This document shows positions 37,730-46,372 of a stretch of DNA of 64,000 nucleotides, in pieces. Within the stretch, counting starts at the first letter, position 1, and the number at the start of each line of letters is the position of its first letter. Where the stretch lies: contig NZ_JARXXP010000009.1 of NCBI RefSeq assembly GCF_029893965.1, positions 124,001 to 188,000 of the forward strand, read 5' to 3'. The position numbers were made by a program, and so were the translations under genes. The DNA is from Paenibacillus sp. PastM-3. Lineage in GTDB: Bacteria; Bacillota; Bacilli; Paenibacillales; Paenibacillaceae. The notes under the pieces were generated by a model, which worked only from the letters and a program-made list of their open reading frames with translations, was not told the origin of the DNA and searched no databases.

Positions 37730-38482
37730 GTGTACAAAAATATTGAAGAGCTGACCCTGAACACCTGGCCGGCGGAACAAAGTGTGCTGCTGGAGGGCTG
37801 GATTCTGCGCTCAGCCTCGGGTTATACGAAACGGTCGAATTCCGTTAATCCGTTATATGGGCCTGCAGAACCGGAATTCAGCCTTGATGTGAAGCAGAAA
37901 ATCCAGCTATCTGAGCAGTATTATGAGCGTGCCGGGCTGCAGACGGTATTCAAAATCACCCCCTACATCCGCCCTGCCGGGCTGGATGATCTGCTGGAGG
38001 AGCTGGGCTACCGGATGGACAGCCCCTCATCCGTGCGGATTCTTGACCTGGAGCAGCTGCCGCCGCTGCAGAGCCGGCATACACTCGTAATTAGCGGGCA
38101 ACTGACAGATGAATGGCTCGCGGCCTTCTCCCGCCAGGCGAAATTGTCCGGCACAGAGCCGGATACCCTGTGCCGGATGCTGTCCGCATCCAGCCTGCAG
38201 CAGGGATATGCGCTGCTGCTGAAGGACGGCATGCCGGCAGCCTGCGGTCTTGGTGTAATACAGCATGGATATATCGGACTGTACGATATCATTACAGCAC
38301 CCGAATACCGCAGGCAGGGACTGGCGGAGGAGCTGATTCTCGGACTGCTGCACTGGGGGCGTTCGCAGGGTGCATCAGCTTCATTTTTGCAGGTGGTGCT
38401 GGCAAATGCCGGCGCTTCAGCATTGTATGACAAGCTGGGCTATAAAGAAATCTATCAGTACTGGTATAGGATTAAAGACTAG
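37730..38482 (+). CDS. GNAT-family N-acetyltransferase
   Basis: 250 residues. The acetyl-CoA pyrophosphate loop is APEYRRQGLAEELI (about 190-203), with a beta-bulge strand GYIGLYDIITA before it and ANAGASALYDKLGYKE after it. The N-terminal 120 residues form a second, degenerate GNAT-like half. GTG start with AAAGGAG upstream. Substrate unknown. Confidence 0.82.
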   Translation: MYKNIEELTLNTWPAEQSVLLEGWILRSASGYTKRSNSVNPLYGPAEPEFSLDVKQKIQLSEQYYERAGLQTVFKITPYIRPAGLDDLLEELGYRMDSPSSVRILDLEQLPPLQSRHTLVISGQLTDEWLAAFSRQAKLSGTEPDTLCRMLSASSLQQGYALLLKDGMPAACGLGVIQHGYIGLYDIITAPEYRRQGLAEELILGLLHWGRSQGASASFLQVVLANAGASALYDKLGYKEIYQYWYRIKD

Positions 38483-38520
38483 ATTCCAACAGCCGAATTC
38501 CGGCAGCGAAGGAGATAACT

Positions 38521-39147
38521 GTGTCACAATATTGGAACGGGCGCTTTGCCCGGGAAGGCATGATATGGGGTAGTGAGCCCAGTCCGTCGGCCTGGCAGGC
38601 GGAGGAGCTTTTTAGGGCGGAAGGTGTAGAATCGGTACTGGTTCCCGGTGCGGGCTATGGACGCAACACCAAAGTGTTCTCGGCACGGTTCATAACCTAC
38701 GGGATCGAGATGAGTACGGAAGCCCTGGAACTGGCGGCGGAGTGGGACCCGGAGACTACTTTTATTGCCGGATCGGCCCTTAAGCCGCAGCTGAGTGTAC
38801 AGGTGGATGCTGTATACTGCTACGATGTGCTTCATTTATTTCTGGAGGCGCAGCGCAGGCAGCTGATTGCCGCATGTGTTGCCCAGCTGAAGCCCGGCGG
38901 ACTGCTGTATTTCACCAGCTTTTCCGATGAAGACACGAACAACGGCCGCGGCCGCAGGCTTGAAGCGGGGACCTATGAGTACAAGGAAGCAAAGTACGCC
39001 CACTTCTTCAGTGATGCCGATTTGAGAAGCCATTTTGCCGGAACCGTAATATGGGAGACCGGATCTTTTCCCGAGAGTCTGCACAGCAGCCAGGGCGGAA
39101 CCCATGAATACATACTGCGGTACATCATCGCACGCAAAACAGACTGA
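38521..39147 (+). CDS. Class I SAM-dependent methyltransferase
   Basis: 208 residues. SAM motif I is VLVPGAGYGRNTKVF (VPGAGYGR instead of the common DxGxGxG), followed by GIEMSTEALELA and motif IV AVYCYDVLHLF. The N-terminal WNGRFAREGMIWGSEPSPSA resembles tellurite-resistance/thiopurine-type small methyltransferases. GTG start after AAGGAG. It begins 39 bp after the acetyltransferase, probably in one transcript. A hairpin aggccct/agggcct follows at 39168-39195. Confidence 0.75.
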   Translation: MSQYWNGRFAREGMIWGSEPSPSAWQAEELFRAEGVESVLVPGAGYGRNTKVFSARFITYGIEMSTEALELAAEWDPETTFIAGSALKPQLSVQVDAVYCYDVLHLFLEAQRRQLIAACVAQLKPGGLLYFTSFSDEDTNNGRGRRLEAGTYEYKEAKYAHFFSDADLRSHFAGTVIWETGSFPESLHSSQGGTHEYILRYIIARKTD

Positions 39148-39244
39148 CCCCAAAAGGCGCCAATAGGCCCTCCTTTTATAGAAAGAAGGGCCTTAAGTAT
39201 AGTTGTCACCAAGGTGTAAAAAGATCATCCGGGCGCTTAGTCCG

Positions 39245-39829
39245 CTATCTCAGCTCACAATCAGCGAATAAAATATGCCGCGGAATCCGGAAAAAGCTCT
39301 CGGCCTTTTCCTGCAGGGCCAAGGTTGGAAGATGGCATTGGTGCAGCCACTTGCGGAAGGTGCCCGGGTGGACGCCGATCCAGATGCTGACATCGGTTAC
39401 AGAGAAGTCATACACCATGCACAGCCCTGTCAGAATAACGTTATTCTGCGGAGAATGGGCAAGCGTTCTTTTCATAAAGCGTGACGGGGTAGGCTGGCAG
39501 ACAATCGGACTTTGCCGCAGGAGTGCCTCGTTGAACAGGATATGGGACGGATAGCCCAGCAGCCGGCAGACCTTGTCCAGATTGTTTCTGGAAGGGATGC
39601 GGCCCTCATACACCCAGGCGCTTACACTGCGCGAGGAGACGGAGAGCTCTTCCGCAAGCTTGGATAATTTAATGTCCTTGGCCATCAGAACGGCCAGCAG
39701 CACCCGGTTGCGGATCTGGCTGCGCTTAGGTCTGCGGAACCGTTTTACACGTACGCCCTGTCCAAGATATTTGCGGTTGATCAGAGACCAGGCCTGAATT
39801 TTGTGAGGTTCTTGTTGATTCTTAGGCAT
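39245..39829 (-). CDS. Helix-turn-helix (XRE-like) DNA-binding protein with two HTH units
   Basis: 194 residues. The middle has a lambda-repressor-like HTH (KLSKLAEELSVSSRSVSAWVYEGRIPSRNNLDKVCRLLGYP); the C-terminal third has a second, more divergent HTH (FSVTDVSIWIGVHPGTFRKW), with RIPRHILF echoing YPSHILF of the first. The N-terminus is very basic (VRVKRFRRPKRSQIR). This is an internal duplication of an HTH plus a short tail. Targets unknown. Confidence 0.65.
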   Translation of the reverse strand: MPKNQQEPHKIQAWSLINRKYLGQGVRVKRFRRPKRSQIRNRVLLAVLMAKDIKLSKLAEELSVSSRSVSAWVYEGRIPSRNNLDKVCRLLGYPSHILFNEALLRQSPIVCQPTPSRFMKRTLAHSPQNNVILTGLCMVYDFSVTDVSIWIGVHPGTFRKWLHQCHLPTLALQEKAESFFRIPRHILFADCELR

Positions 39830-39993
39830 ACTTCCTCCGAATTTTTAACGTTATACTACAATACTTTCCGGTGCGCTGCAATGGTTAATGCTGTAATTGC
39901 TGACATGGGGGTTAAGTTTCTTTCAGAAGTGTTACCGTTATGATATATTTTTAGTAATCAAATTTACAATACTCACAGCAGGGAGCGAAATAG

Positions 39994-40281
39994 ATGATCA
40001 AGCATATCGTATTTTTCAAACTGAAAGACCGGTCTCCGGAGAGTGTTGCCGTTACAGTAGGCGTACTCCGCAACATGGAAGGGAAGATTCCGCAGCTGCT
40101 CTCTATTGAGGTTGGTGCCGATGTGATTCATTCGGAGCGGTCTTTTGATATCGCCCTGGTTACCACCGTTGCTTCACTCGAGGATCTGCAGGCTTACCAG
40201 GTTCACCCGGCCCATAAGGAAGTTATCGCCCACATTAACGAGGTTAAAGAGCTATCTGTCGCTGTGGATTACGAAATTTAA
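39994..40281 (+). CDS. Dabb-family (stress-responsive alpha/beta-barrel) protein
   Basis: 95 residues starting MIKHIVFFKLKD and containing FDIALVTTVASLEDLQAYQVHPAHKEV in two separate stretches typical of the Dabb fold, a small dimeric ferredoxin-like barrel. AGGGAGCG is upstream of the ATG. Biochemical role of such stand-alone bacterial members is not settled. Confidence 0.85.
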   Translation: MIKHIVFFKLKDRSPESVAVTVGVLRNMEGKIPQLLSIEVGADVIHSERSFDIALVTTVASLEDLQAYQVHPAHKEVIAHINEVKELSVAVDYEI

Positions 40282-40336
40282 GTGCTGACGGCTGCATTGG
40301 CCGGGTTTTCATTTTATACCGGAAGCGGTGATGTGA

Positions 40337-40447
40337 ATGCGTGAGCTTGAGTATCCGATGGAAGCGTTGACGTATCTGATCGTTTTTCTGGCCGCCTGCT
40401 TCATCATGCTGTTCTGGCTGAAGCGCCGGGGCAGACGCGGCAAGTAA
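40337..40447 (+). CDS. Possible 36-residue single-helix membrane peptide
   Basis: MRELEYPMEALTYLIVFLAA then CFIMLFWLKRRGRRGK. A clean hydrophobic helix with a basic C-terminal tail. The ribosome site (GGAAG) is weak, and I do not recognise a family. Confidence 0.5.
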   Translation: MRELEYPMEALTYLIVFLAACFIMLFWLKRRGRRGK

Positions 40448-40497
40448 GTATAGCATATTAACATTCTTCCATACCACCTGACTTGGAGGGTTCAGCT

Positions 40498-40938
40498 GTG
40501 TACTATGTTAACCGGAAACAAATTGAGAATATACTGGATCAGATTCCCGTGATCGGGGCCGGTCTGCGCAGTGCTGCGGATTCCTGGGACGGGGGCATTA
40601 TTAACGGACTTGTACAGGAGCGGTGCCTGCATCTGGCGATTGAGGTAGTGACGGATGTCGGCAGCTGCCTGATTGACGGCTTTATTATGCGCGATGCGGG
40701 AAGCTATGAGGATATCATTTCGATTATCAATGACGAAAAAGTGCTCGGGGACAGCGGAATTTACGATACTCTGATTGAACTGGTAGCGCTCCGCAAGCCG
40801 CTGGTGCAGGATTATTATGTCTGGGAACGGAGCAGGCTGCACCCGCTGACCGCGCAGATTCCGGATGTTCTGGACCGGTTCGCTCTGGAAGTGCGCCGGT
40901 ATCTGGACCAGGAGCTGGGAGCGGAACTTACCGTCTGA
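40498..40938 (+). CDS. DUF86/HepT-like protein (YutE family)
   Basis: 146 residues, all-helical. MYYVNRKQIENILDQIP, HLAIEVVTDVGSCLIDG and GDSGIYDTLIELVALRKPLV fit the DUF86 four-helix fold. HepT toxins in this fold carry an Rx4-6H motif; here only RSRLHP is seen, and there is no MNT nucleotidyltransferase partner, so the gene looks like the lone YutE type of bacilli rather than a toxin-antitoxin pair. GTG 40498 is 7 nt after GGAGGG. Confidence 0.72.
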   Translation: MYYVNRKQIENILDQIPVIGAGLRSAADSWDGGIINGLVQERCLHLAIEVVTDVGSCLIDGFIMRDAGSYEDIISIINDEKVLGDSGIYDTLIELVALRKPLVQDYYVWERSRLHPLTAQIPDVLDRFALEVRRYLDQELGAELTV

Positions 40939-41012
40939 TCCCGTACCCGCCGCAGGAACGGCAGAGCTGGAATACACGGCCGATAAGCCGTAAGGAGAGG
41001 AGGTGCCTGAGC

Positions 41013-41690
41013 ATGAAAAAAGGGCAGGAGAGCGGTTCGACAAGACGCAATATAATGACGCTGCTCAAAATGAGGGGGCCGATGACCATCGGCGCGCTGG
41101 CCGAAGAGCTGGGGATTACGGAAATGGGGGTCCGGCGTCATGTTTTGCAGCTGGAGCAGGAATCACTGGCCAAAACCAGGGTCGTCCGCCAGGCGATGGG
41201 CAGGCCCCTGCATGTGTATTCGCTGACGGAGCGGGCCGAGGAGCATTTTCCCAAAACCTATCACAATCTGGCGCTGGAGCTGCTGCGGGAGCTGGATCAT
41301 ACGAGCGGGATTGAGGCGGTCAATGTGCTGTTTGAAGGCCGGCGCAGGCGGATGCTCGCCCAGTACACACCGATGATGGAAAACCGGAATCTGGAGGAAC
41401 GGGTGGCTGAGCTGTCCTCGATCCAGAATTCCGGCGGATACATGGCCGAGTGGAGCAAGGAGGAGGACGGCAGCTTTGTGATGCGGGAGTATAATTGCCC
41501 GATCCGCCAGGTTGCGTCCCAGTACCGCAAAGCCTGCCAGTGTGAACAGAGCCTGTTCGAGGAGCTGCTCGGGGCAAAGGTGACGCGCAGCGAATGTATG
41601 GCTGAAGGCGGCCAGTGCTGCCGGTATGCCATTACACCGGATCCCGGTCACCCGGCCAAACGGGACAAAACCTACGAAAAGTCTTCCTGA
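41013..41690 (+). CDS. Winged-helix regulator with C-terminal cysteine cluster (SufR-like)
   Basis: 225 residues. N-terminal winged helix at about 10-75 (LKMRGPMTIGALAEELGI, VRRHVLQLEQESL, RPLHVYSLT). The C-terminal third holds Cys162, Cys175, Cys177, Cys195, Cys202 and Cys203, the first pair spaced by twelve residues as in SufR, which binds a [4Fe-4S] cluster. Likely an iron-sulfur or redox-sensing repressor. GGAGAGGAGG precedes the ATG. Two HesB/YuzB-type genes of the Fe-S field lie about 4.5 kb downstream, but no suf operon is in view. Confidence 0.75.
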   Translation: MKKGQESGSTRRNIMTLLKMRGPMTIGALAEELGITEMGVRRHVLQLEQESLAKTRVVRQAMGRPLHVYSLTERAEEHFPKTYHNLALELLRELDHTSGIEAVNVLFEGRRRRMLAQYTPMMENRNLEERVAELSSIQNSGGYMAEWSKEEDGSFVMREYNCPIRQVASQYRKACQCEQSLFEELLGAKVTRSECMAEGGQCCRYAITPDPGHPAKRDKTYEKSS

Positions 41691-41792
41691 ACCAGTCACA
41701 GGACAAACTCTCTACGCTTATGATATAGCAGAACTAGGCGAACGCCCGGGGTGACGGGCAGAGGCACTTTGAATCCAAAGGAGAGATTGACG

Positions 41793-42254
41793 ATGAAAAA
41801 GGATACCAAAAGCTTGCTGTGGGGAATTCTGGCTGGTAGTGTGGTCGGTTCAGTGACTGCGCTGCTGTTCGCCCCTAAACCGGGAAAAGAGCTGCGCCAG
41901 GACATTGTGGACGGAACGAACGGTGCCATTGATAAAGTACAGGAAATTGCGGGTGCAGCAAGTGAAAAAAGCTCGGAGCTTTACGGGAAAGCCAAGGACG
42001 CAGTGGAATCTGTCGTCAGCGAAGTGAAGGAATGGAGCAAGCAGTATACCCAGATTGACGCAGAGGAAGAAATTGCCGTGGTTAGCGGTATTGTTGCCGA
42101 AGAAGCTGCCGTGAATCTTGATGAGGCTGAAACCGCGGAAATTATTGCGGCAGCTGCAGAGGATGCGCAGGATGTGGCTGACGCCGGAGACAGTGCAGAT
42201 GTTGCACTTGAAGATGAAGCTGCTGCAAAAGATGACAAGGACGGCGTTCTCTAA
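41793..42254 (+). CDS. ytxH: YtxH-domain general-stress protein
   Basis: 153 residues. The N-terminal membrane helix LWGILAGSVVGSVTALLFAPKPGKELR is the YtxH signature, followed by an amphipathic Ala/Glu-rich coiled-coil tail that ends very acidic. AAAGGAGAG is 8 nt before ATG 41793; earlier codons back to 41751 are unlike the family. Bacillus homologues belong to the SigB stress set; no SigB promoter was verified here. Confidence 0.82.
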   Translation: MKKDTKSLLWGILAGSVVGSVTALLFAPKPGKELRQDIVDGTNGAIDKVQEIAGAASEKSSELYGKAKDAVESVVSEVKEWSKQYTQIDAEEEIAVVSGIVAEEAAVNLDEAETAEIIAAAAEDAQDVADAGDSADVALEDEAAAKDDKDGVL

Positions 42255-42374
42255 TATCGGGTACGGGACAGCCGGTATGTGGTTAACTCAGGGGGACCCG
42301 GTTGCTCCTTTTGCCGGAAAATAAGGCTGGCTGGATTCCAAACAAATAGGCTGAAGCCGGCCTCCGGCTGCTTG

Positions 42375-42410
42375 CCGCCGCTTCTCGCATACCTTGCGGG
42401 AGGCGGTTTT
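42375..42410 (+). terminator. Terminator after ytxH
   Basis: CCGCCgcttctcgca/tgcgggaGGCGG stem and T4. Confidence 0.65.
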
Positions 42411-42459
42411 GTATGTTTCCGGGGTCCGCGCAAAGTACATGAATCAGCTTCTTTCAAGG

Positions 42460-42483
42460 CCCCGCTTTGTGGGGGTATTTTTT
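42460..42483 (+). terminator. Second terminator before murI
   Basis: CCCCgctttgtGGGG hairpin followed by TATTTTTT. Confidence 0.65.
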
Positions 42484-42598
42484 ATCCTTCCTTGAACTGT
42501 AGCCTTAAAAAGAGTATTATCTGCAATTGGGGCTCAAAGTCAGGTACACTTGTGTCTGACCTTACATAAGCTACACAAAACAAGTAAAAGGAAGCGGT

Positions 42599-43411
42599 GT
42601 GTTCGTGCAGCAGGCTATAGCTATACTAGACTCAGGTGTGGGGGGGCTTACGGTTGTCAAGGAAGTCATGAGACAGCTTCCCAGGGAAAAAATCATTTAT
42701 TTCGGTGATACTGCCCGTGCCCCTTACGGACCCCGTTCGACAGAAGAAGTGAAATTGTTCACTGAACAAATCGTTGACTATTTAATTCAATTCAATCCTA
42801 AAATGATAGTAATTGCCTGCAATACTGCTACAGCAGCAGCGCTGGAATATATTTCTGCGAAGGTGTCCATTCCGGTTATCGGTGTGATCCATCCCGGCGC
42901 CCGCGCCGCGATCAGCGCTACCAAAACCGGCCGGGTCGGTGTTATCGGGACGGTCGGTACGATCAAGAGCGGGGCGTATACCGCTGCGCTGAAGGAGCTG
43001 TCCCCGTTCGTGGAGGTGGTCAGCCAGGCTTGTCCGGCACTGGTGCCCTTTGTGGAGCAGGGCATGTTCCGTTCCGAGGAGAGCCATATTGCGGTAGCAG
43101 AGTCGCTGAACGGCATCAAATACGAGCCTATAGACACTATGATTCTCGGCTGTACTCATTATCCTTTTCTCGTAGAGCCGATCGGCAAAGTGATGGGGCC
43201 GGGAGTGAAGCTGATCAGCTCGGCGGATGAAACGGCGCGGGAGATCAGCACGATTCTTTATGACAAAGGCCAGCTAGCGCGGGGGGATGAAACCCCGATT
43301 CACCAGTTTTTCTGCAGCGGGGATGCCGAGATGTTCCAGCGGATCGCCCGTGACTGGCTCGGCGAGCAGCTTAAACGGACGCCGGTAGTCTGGCAGGTGT
43401 CCTCTCTGTAA
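42599..43411 (+). CDS. murI: Glutamate racemase
   Basis: 270 residues. IAILDSGVGGLTVVKEV with catalytic-side Asp, YFGDTARAPYG, the first catalytic Cys in VIACNTATA and the second in LGCTHYPFL are all present. It makes D-glutamate for peptidoglycan (and, if present, poly-gamma-glutamate). GTG 42599 follows AAGGA by 6 nt; GTG 42605 is an alternative. Monocistronic between terminators. Confidence 0.95.
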   Translation: MFVQQAIAILDSGVGGLTVVKEVMRQLPREKIIYFGDTARAPYGPRSTEEVKLFTEQIVDYLIQFNPKMIVIACNTATAAALEYISAKVSIPVIGVIHPGARAAISATKTGRVGVIGTVGTIKSGAYTAALKELSPFVEVVSQACPALVPFVEQGMFRSEESHIAVAESLNGIKYEPIDTMILGCTHYPFLVEPIGKVMGPGVKLISSADETAREISTILYDKGQLARGDETPIHQFFCSGDAEMFQRIARDWLGEQLKRTPVVWQVSSL

Positions 43412-43475
43412 GCCCGGAATCAGCTGACGCAGCTGCAGGCGCTTGGAATAGGGACAAACCTCTAGAGTAGAAGGC

Positions 43476-43505
43476 AATAAACCGGGAGCTATCCCGGTTT
43501 ATTTT
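43476..43505 (+). terminator. Terminator after murI
   Basis: AATAAACCGGGA/TCCCGGTTTATT stem with short loop, T-rich tail. Confidence 0.85.
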
Positions 43506-43527
43506 GTATTTAGGGGCATGTTGGAAA

Positions 43528-43620
43528 GGGCAAATGTGCGAAATGAGAGGCAAAAATGCCTTTGAATTCGGGCGGAACGGGTAAATGTGCGAAATGAAAG
43601 GCAAAAATGCCTTTGATTTC
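43528..43620. repeat. Two 42-bp direct repeats, period 51 bp
   Basis: Copies at 43528-43569 and 43579-43620 differ at 3 positions. Each contains aaatgtgcgaaatg and the small hairpin aggcaaaaatgcct. Confidence 0.85.
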
Positions 43621-43649
43621 CACACCGCCGTTAGACAAGGTCCCGTCGC

Positions 43650-43840
43650 CAGACTCATTCCAGTTACCGAACCAACGTCTCGCCGAGCAGGCCATTCCAG
43701 CTAATCGAAGCAACGCCTAGCCAAACAGACCCAATCTAGTTAACCGGACCAACCGTCAGCCGCACTGACTCAATTAAGCTAGCTGAACCGACGTCCTGCC
43801 AAACAGACCCATTCCAGCTACCCGAATCAGTTCCTAAGAG
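43650..43840. repeat. Five-unit degenerate 38-39-bp tandem repeat
   Basis: Units start at 43650, 43688, 43726, 43765 and 43804; shared frame cagacycattccagctaacc, gaaccaacgtc-tgccaaa. Outside these repeats the 900-bp gap between murI and the M14 gene shows nothing I can name; 43841-44318 is pyrimidine-rich and noncoding in appearance. Confidence 0.7.
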
Positions 43841-44318
43841 TTACCGGTAATAATGCCCCCGAATAGACATATCGAGCTAATATCGCCGAGAGGACAGTTT
43901 CCAATTTAACGAACTTTCCGCCGCAACCACTGTCTCAATAAACTACTGCTTCGCTACTTCCCACACCCTAGCTACTAACAGACTGTTCTCAACACCCTTT
44001 ACACTGATCTACTTCAGTCAAATGCTGTATAGATTGACTACCCTACTACAATCAAGCATCTGCCCCACGCGACCTGCTCCCCTCAGCACAACCCTCAGCA
44101 CCCGCCCCGCGCAACTCTCTACCCCCAGCCCCCTAAGACCACTCAGCTTTTTTCCTCCCCACATTTTGAATGCGGTTACATTTATTTGCCGTGGTCAGGC
44201 CATCCGGGGTTCTTTTCGTTCATGCCGGGTGATGGGGGCTGCATACAATAAAGGGAGCCTGTGTCCCTTAGACTTGGCAGGGATGACGGCAACTAGAGGG
44301 TCTGAGAGGATGAGGCAT

Positions 44319-45533
44319 ATGCAGCAATATATTGCCCGCAAGGGAGATACAATTAGCCGGATTGCCGCCAGGCATGGGCTTACACCGGAGCATGTCATTC
44401 AGGGCAACCCGTGGGCCGGGAAGCAGCCCTACCTGTACCCGGGGCAGGTCCTGTTCCTGCCTTCCGCACCGCGTAAACGGTACTCCGTACAGGAAGGCGA
44501 CGATGCGGCATCCATCGCTGCCTTGTTCGGAGTGGATATAGCCGAGCTTGAACTGCTGAATCCGGGAGTTACTGCCGGCCGCTATTGTGCTCCGGGCAAA
44601 GTGCTGGTAATCCCGCAATCCGCGTCACGCAGCATAGTGGCTGTCAATGGGGAGTACGGCCACGGACAAACAGAAGAGGATATAAGGCGGCTGACGCAAA
44701 AATATCCCTTTCTCACCGCCAGCAGCATTGGAACAAGTGTGTTAGGCAAGCCCCTGCAACTGCTGCGGATCGGCAGCGGACCCCGCCATTTGCATGTGAA
44801 TGCCGCCCTGCATGCCAATGAATGGCTGACCTCCCCTTGTCTGATGTCGTTCATAGAGCAGTATGCGGAAGCCTATGCAACCGGCACGGGCTGGAACGGG
44901 TATGATCCCGCGCAGTGGTACCGGGACTGGACGGTGTGGGCGGTGCCGATGGCTAACCCGGATGGTGTGGAGCTGGTGCAGGAAGGGGCGCTGCCGGGGC
45001 ATCCCTATTACGAGGAGCTGATGAAATGGAACTGCGGCCGCCGCAGCTTCCGCCACTGGAAAGCCAACATCCGCGGAGTGGATCTTGGCGACCAGTTCCC
45101 GGCCCACTGGGAGGAGGAACGAGAGCGGCGGCAGATACCCGGACCTGCACCGCGTGACTACAGCGGACCGGCACCGCTAAGCGAACCGGAAGCAGCTGCA
45201 CTCGCAACACTTGCCGAGTGCTACCCTGGTGAAGCGGCCGTCTCCCTGCACAGTCAGGGGGCTGAAATCTACTGGAACTACCGGGGATATGAGCCTCCGG
45301 GAAGCAGGGAGCTGGCAGCGCGGCTGGCGGCGGCAAGCGGCTACCGGGCGGTAGAACTTACCGGAAGCGATGCCGGATATAAGGACTGGTTCATCCAGCA
45401 GTTCCGCAGGCCGGGCTTCACGGTTGAGCTTGGAACCGGCAAAAATCCGCTTCCGCTGGAGGATTACGAAGACGCTGCTCTGGAAACCGGACTTATTATC
45501 GCGGAAATTCTTTCGAATTTGCATAAAAATTGA
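44319..45533 (+). CDS. LysM-containing M14 zinc carboxypeptidase (gamma-D-glutamyl-DAP peptidase type)
   Basis: 404 residues. Two LysM repeats (IARKGDTISRIAARHGL and SVQEGDDAASIAALFGV) span about 3-97. The M14 domain has zinc ligands HANE (about residue 162-165) and a later His in AVSLHSQG, with catalytic Glu in FTVELGTG. The architecture equals endopeptidase I of spore peptidoglycan hydrolysis, which splits gamma-D-Glu-meso-DAP bonds. No signal peptide, as in the known sporulation enzymes. The frame stays open upstream to 44022, but ATG 44319 follows AGAGG by 9 nt and begins LysM directly, so the 99-codon extension is rejected. Confidence 0.88.
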   Translation: MQQYIARKGDTISRIAARHGLTPEHVIQGNPWAGKQPYLYPGQVLFLPSAPRKRYSVQEGDDAASIAALFGVDIAELELLNPGVTAGRYCAPGKVLVIPQSASRSIVAVNGEYGHGQTEEDIRRLTQKYPFLTASSIGTSVLGKPLQLLRIGSGPRHLHVNAALHANEWLTSPCLMSFIEQYAEAYATGTGWNGYDPAQWYRDWTVWAVPMANPDGVELVQEGALPGHPYYEELMKWNCGRRSFRHWKANIRGVDLGDQFPAHWEEERERRQIPGPAPRDYSGPAPLSEPEAAALATLAECYPGEAAVSLHSQGAEIYWNYRGYEPPGSRELAARLAAASGYRAVELTGSDAGYKDWFIQQFRRPGFTVELGTGKNPLPLEDYEDAALETGLIIAEILSNLHKN

Positions 45534-45566
45534 AACAAAAGCTGCAAATTTGCGTAATATAACAGC

Positions 45567-45620
45567 AAAGGGTACGGCCGCAAATCTAATTTCAATTGCT
45601 TCGCGGCCGTGTCCTTTTTT
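45567..45620 (+). terminator. Terminator after the M14 peptidase
   Basis: TACGGCCGC/GCGGCCGTG stem then CC and T6. Confidence 0.88.
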
Positions 45621-45644
45621 AGCGGAAAGGGAGGAACTTAATCT

Positions 45645-45896
45645 ATGAAACTAAGAAAACTGCTGTCACTGAAACAGTGGTCTCATATATTCAGCAATAC
45701 CTGGAGGTACATCAGTTCGCCTGCAGTCACTATGGGGGACAAGCTGCTTTTCACGATTCCCGTGCTGCTGTACTGGATTTTGCCGGATGTGATGCCCTTT
45801 ATGCCGATTGATGATATCGGGGTAACGATGCTGCTGATGGGCTGGTTTGTCTCGCGTATGGACCGCAAATATCCGGCGCTGCGGAGCGGAAGATGA
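45645..45896 (+). CDS. Small membrane protein, unknown
   Basis: 83 residues with one or two hydrophobic segments (LLFTIPVLLYWILPDVMPFMP and VTMLLMGWFVS). Basic ends. AGGGAGGAAC precedes the ATG. The sequence suggests a DUF1232-like helical hairpin, but I am not confident; no function assigned. Confidence 0.65.
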   Translation: MKLRKLLSLKQWSHIFSNTWRYISSPAVTMGDKLLFTIPVLLYWILPDVMPFMPIDDIGVTMLLMGWFVSRMDRKYPALRSGR

Positions 45897-46031
45897 AAGT
45901 TTAAAGAATTTTTGTCCGGATTCTGTCATAAGATGCTCTTCTATTTGTCCGGGAAGGTTGCTTTTGCAGGCTACTTTCCTTAAAATGAATTATTGAGGTT
46001 TTGAAGCAGATGCAAAAGGAGATGGATGAGG

Positions 46032-46334
46032 ATGAACGTCAAAATTACCCGCAATGCGGCTAAAGTGATAAAAAAAACCATGGAACTTGAAGGCAATAGC
46101 GAACTCAAGCTGCGCGTAGCGATTACGCATGCCCACGGTGACCACGCCCACTATGGTCTTGATTTGGACACGCCTAAGGAAAATGACATCGTGGTTTCCA
46201 CTGACAAAGAAATCGATGTTATTCTTGATCCGAACCAGCCGCTGCTGGACGGTGTGAAGATTGACTACTTGTACTTCCCGGAAGAAGGCTTTGTCATCAC
46301 TAATCCGTCCAAAGGTAATCACGGCGACCACTAA
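46032..46334 (+). CDS. HesB/IscA-fold protein without cysteines
   Basis: 100 residues. VKITRNAAKVIKKTM, LKLRVAITHAHGDHAHYGLDLD and VVSTDKEIDVILDPNQPLLDGVKIDYL (read in parts) fit the A-type Fe-S carrier fold (HesB/YadR). The three conserved cysteines of IscA/SufA are absent; a His-rich strand HAHGDHAH stands where the first ligand usually is, and the C-terminus ends GNHGDH. It may bind iron or another metal through histidines. ATG 46032 is 9 nt after AAAGGAG; the ATG two codons earlier is too close. It is followed by the YuzB-like gene 38 bp later. Confidence 0.75.
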   Translation: MNVKITRNAAKVIKKTMELEGNSELKLRVAITHAHGDHAHYGLDLDTPKENDIVVSTDKEIDVILDPNQPLLDGVKIDYLYFPEEGFVITNPSKGNHGDH

Positions 46335-46372
46335 ACCGCCGCTGTAAATAAGGACAAAAGAAGGGTTGCTCC

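Noticed and set aside
40498..40938. HepT toxin of a toxin-antitoxin pair
   Set aside because: The fold fits, but no MNT-type antitoxin gene is adjacent and the catalytic RNase motif is not convincing.
41013..41690. Control of a suf operon by the SufR-like protein in this window
   Set aside because: No suf genes are present here; any link would be guesswork.
44022..44318. 99-residue N-terminal extension of the M14 peptidase
   Set aside because: Composition is low-complexity Pro/Ser/Thr/Leu without a ribosome site or signal peptide, while ATG 44319 has both a site and a family-like start.
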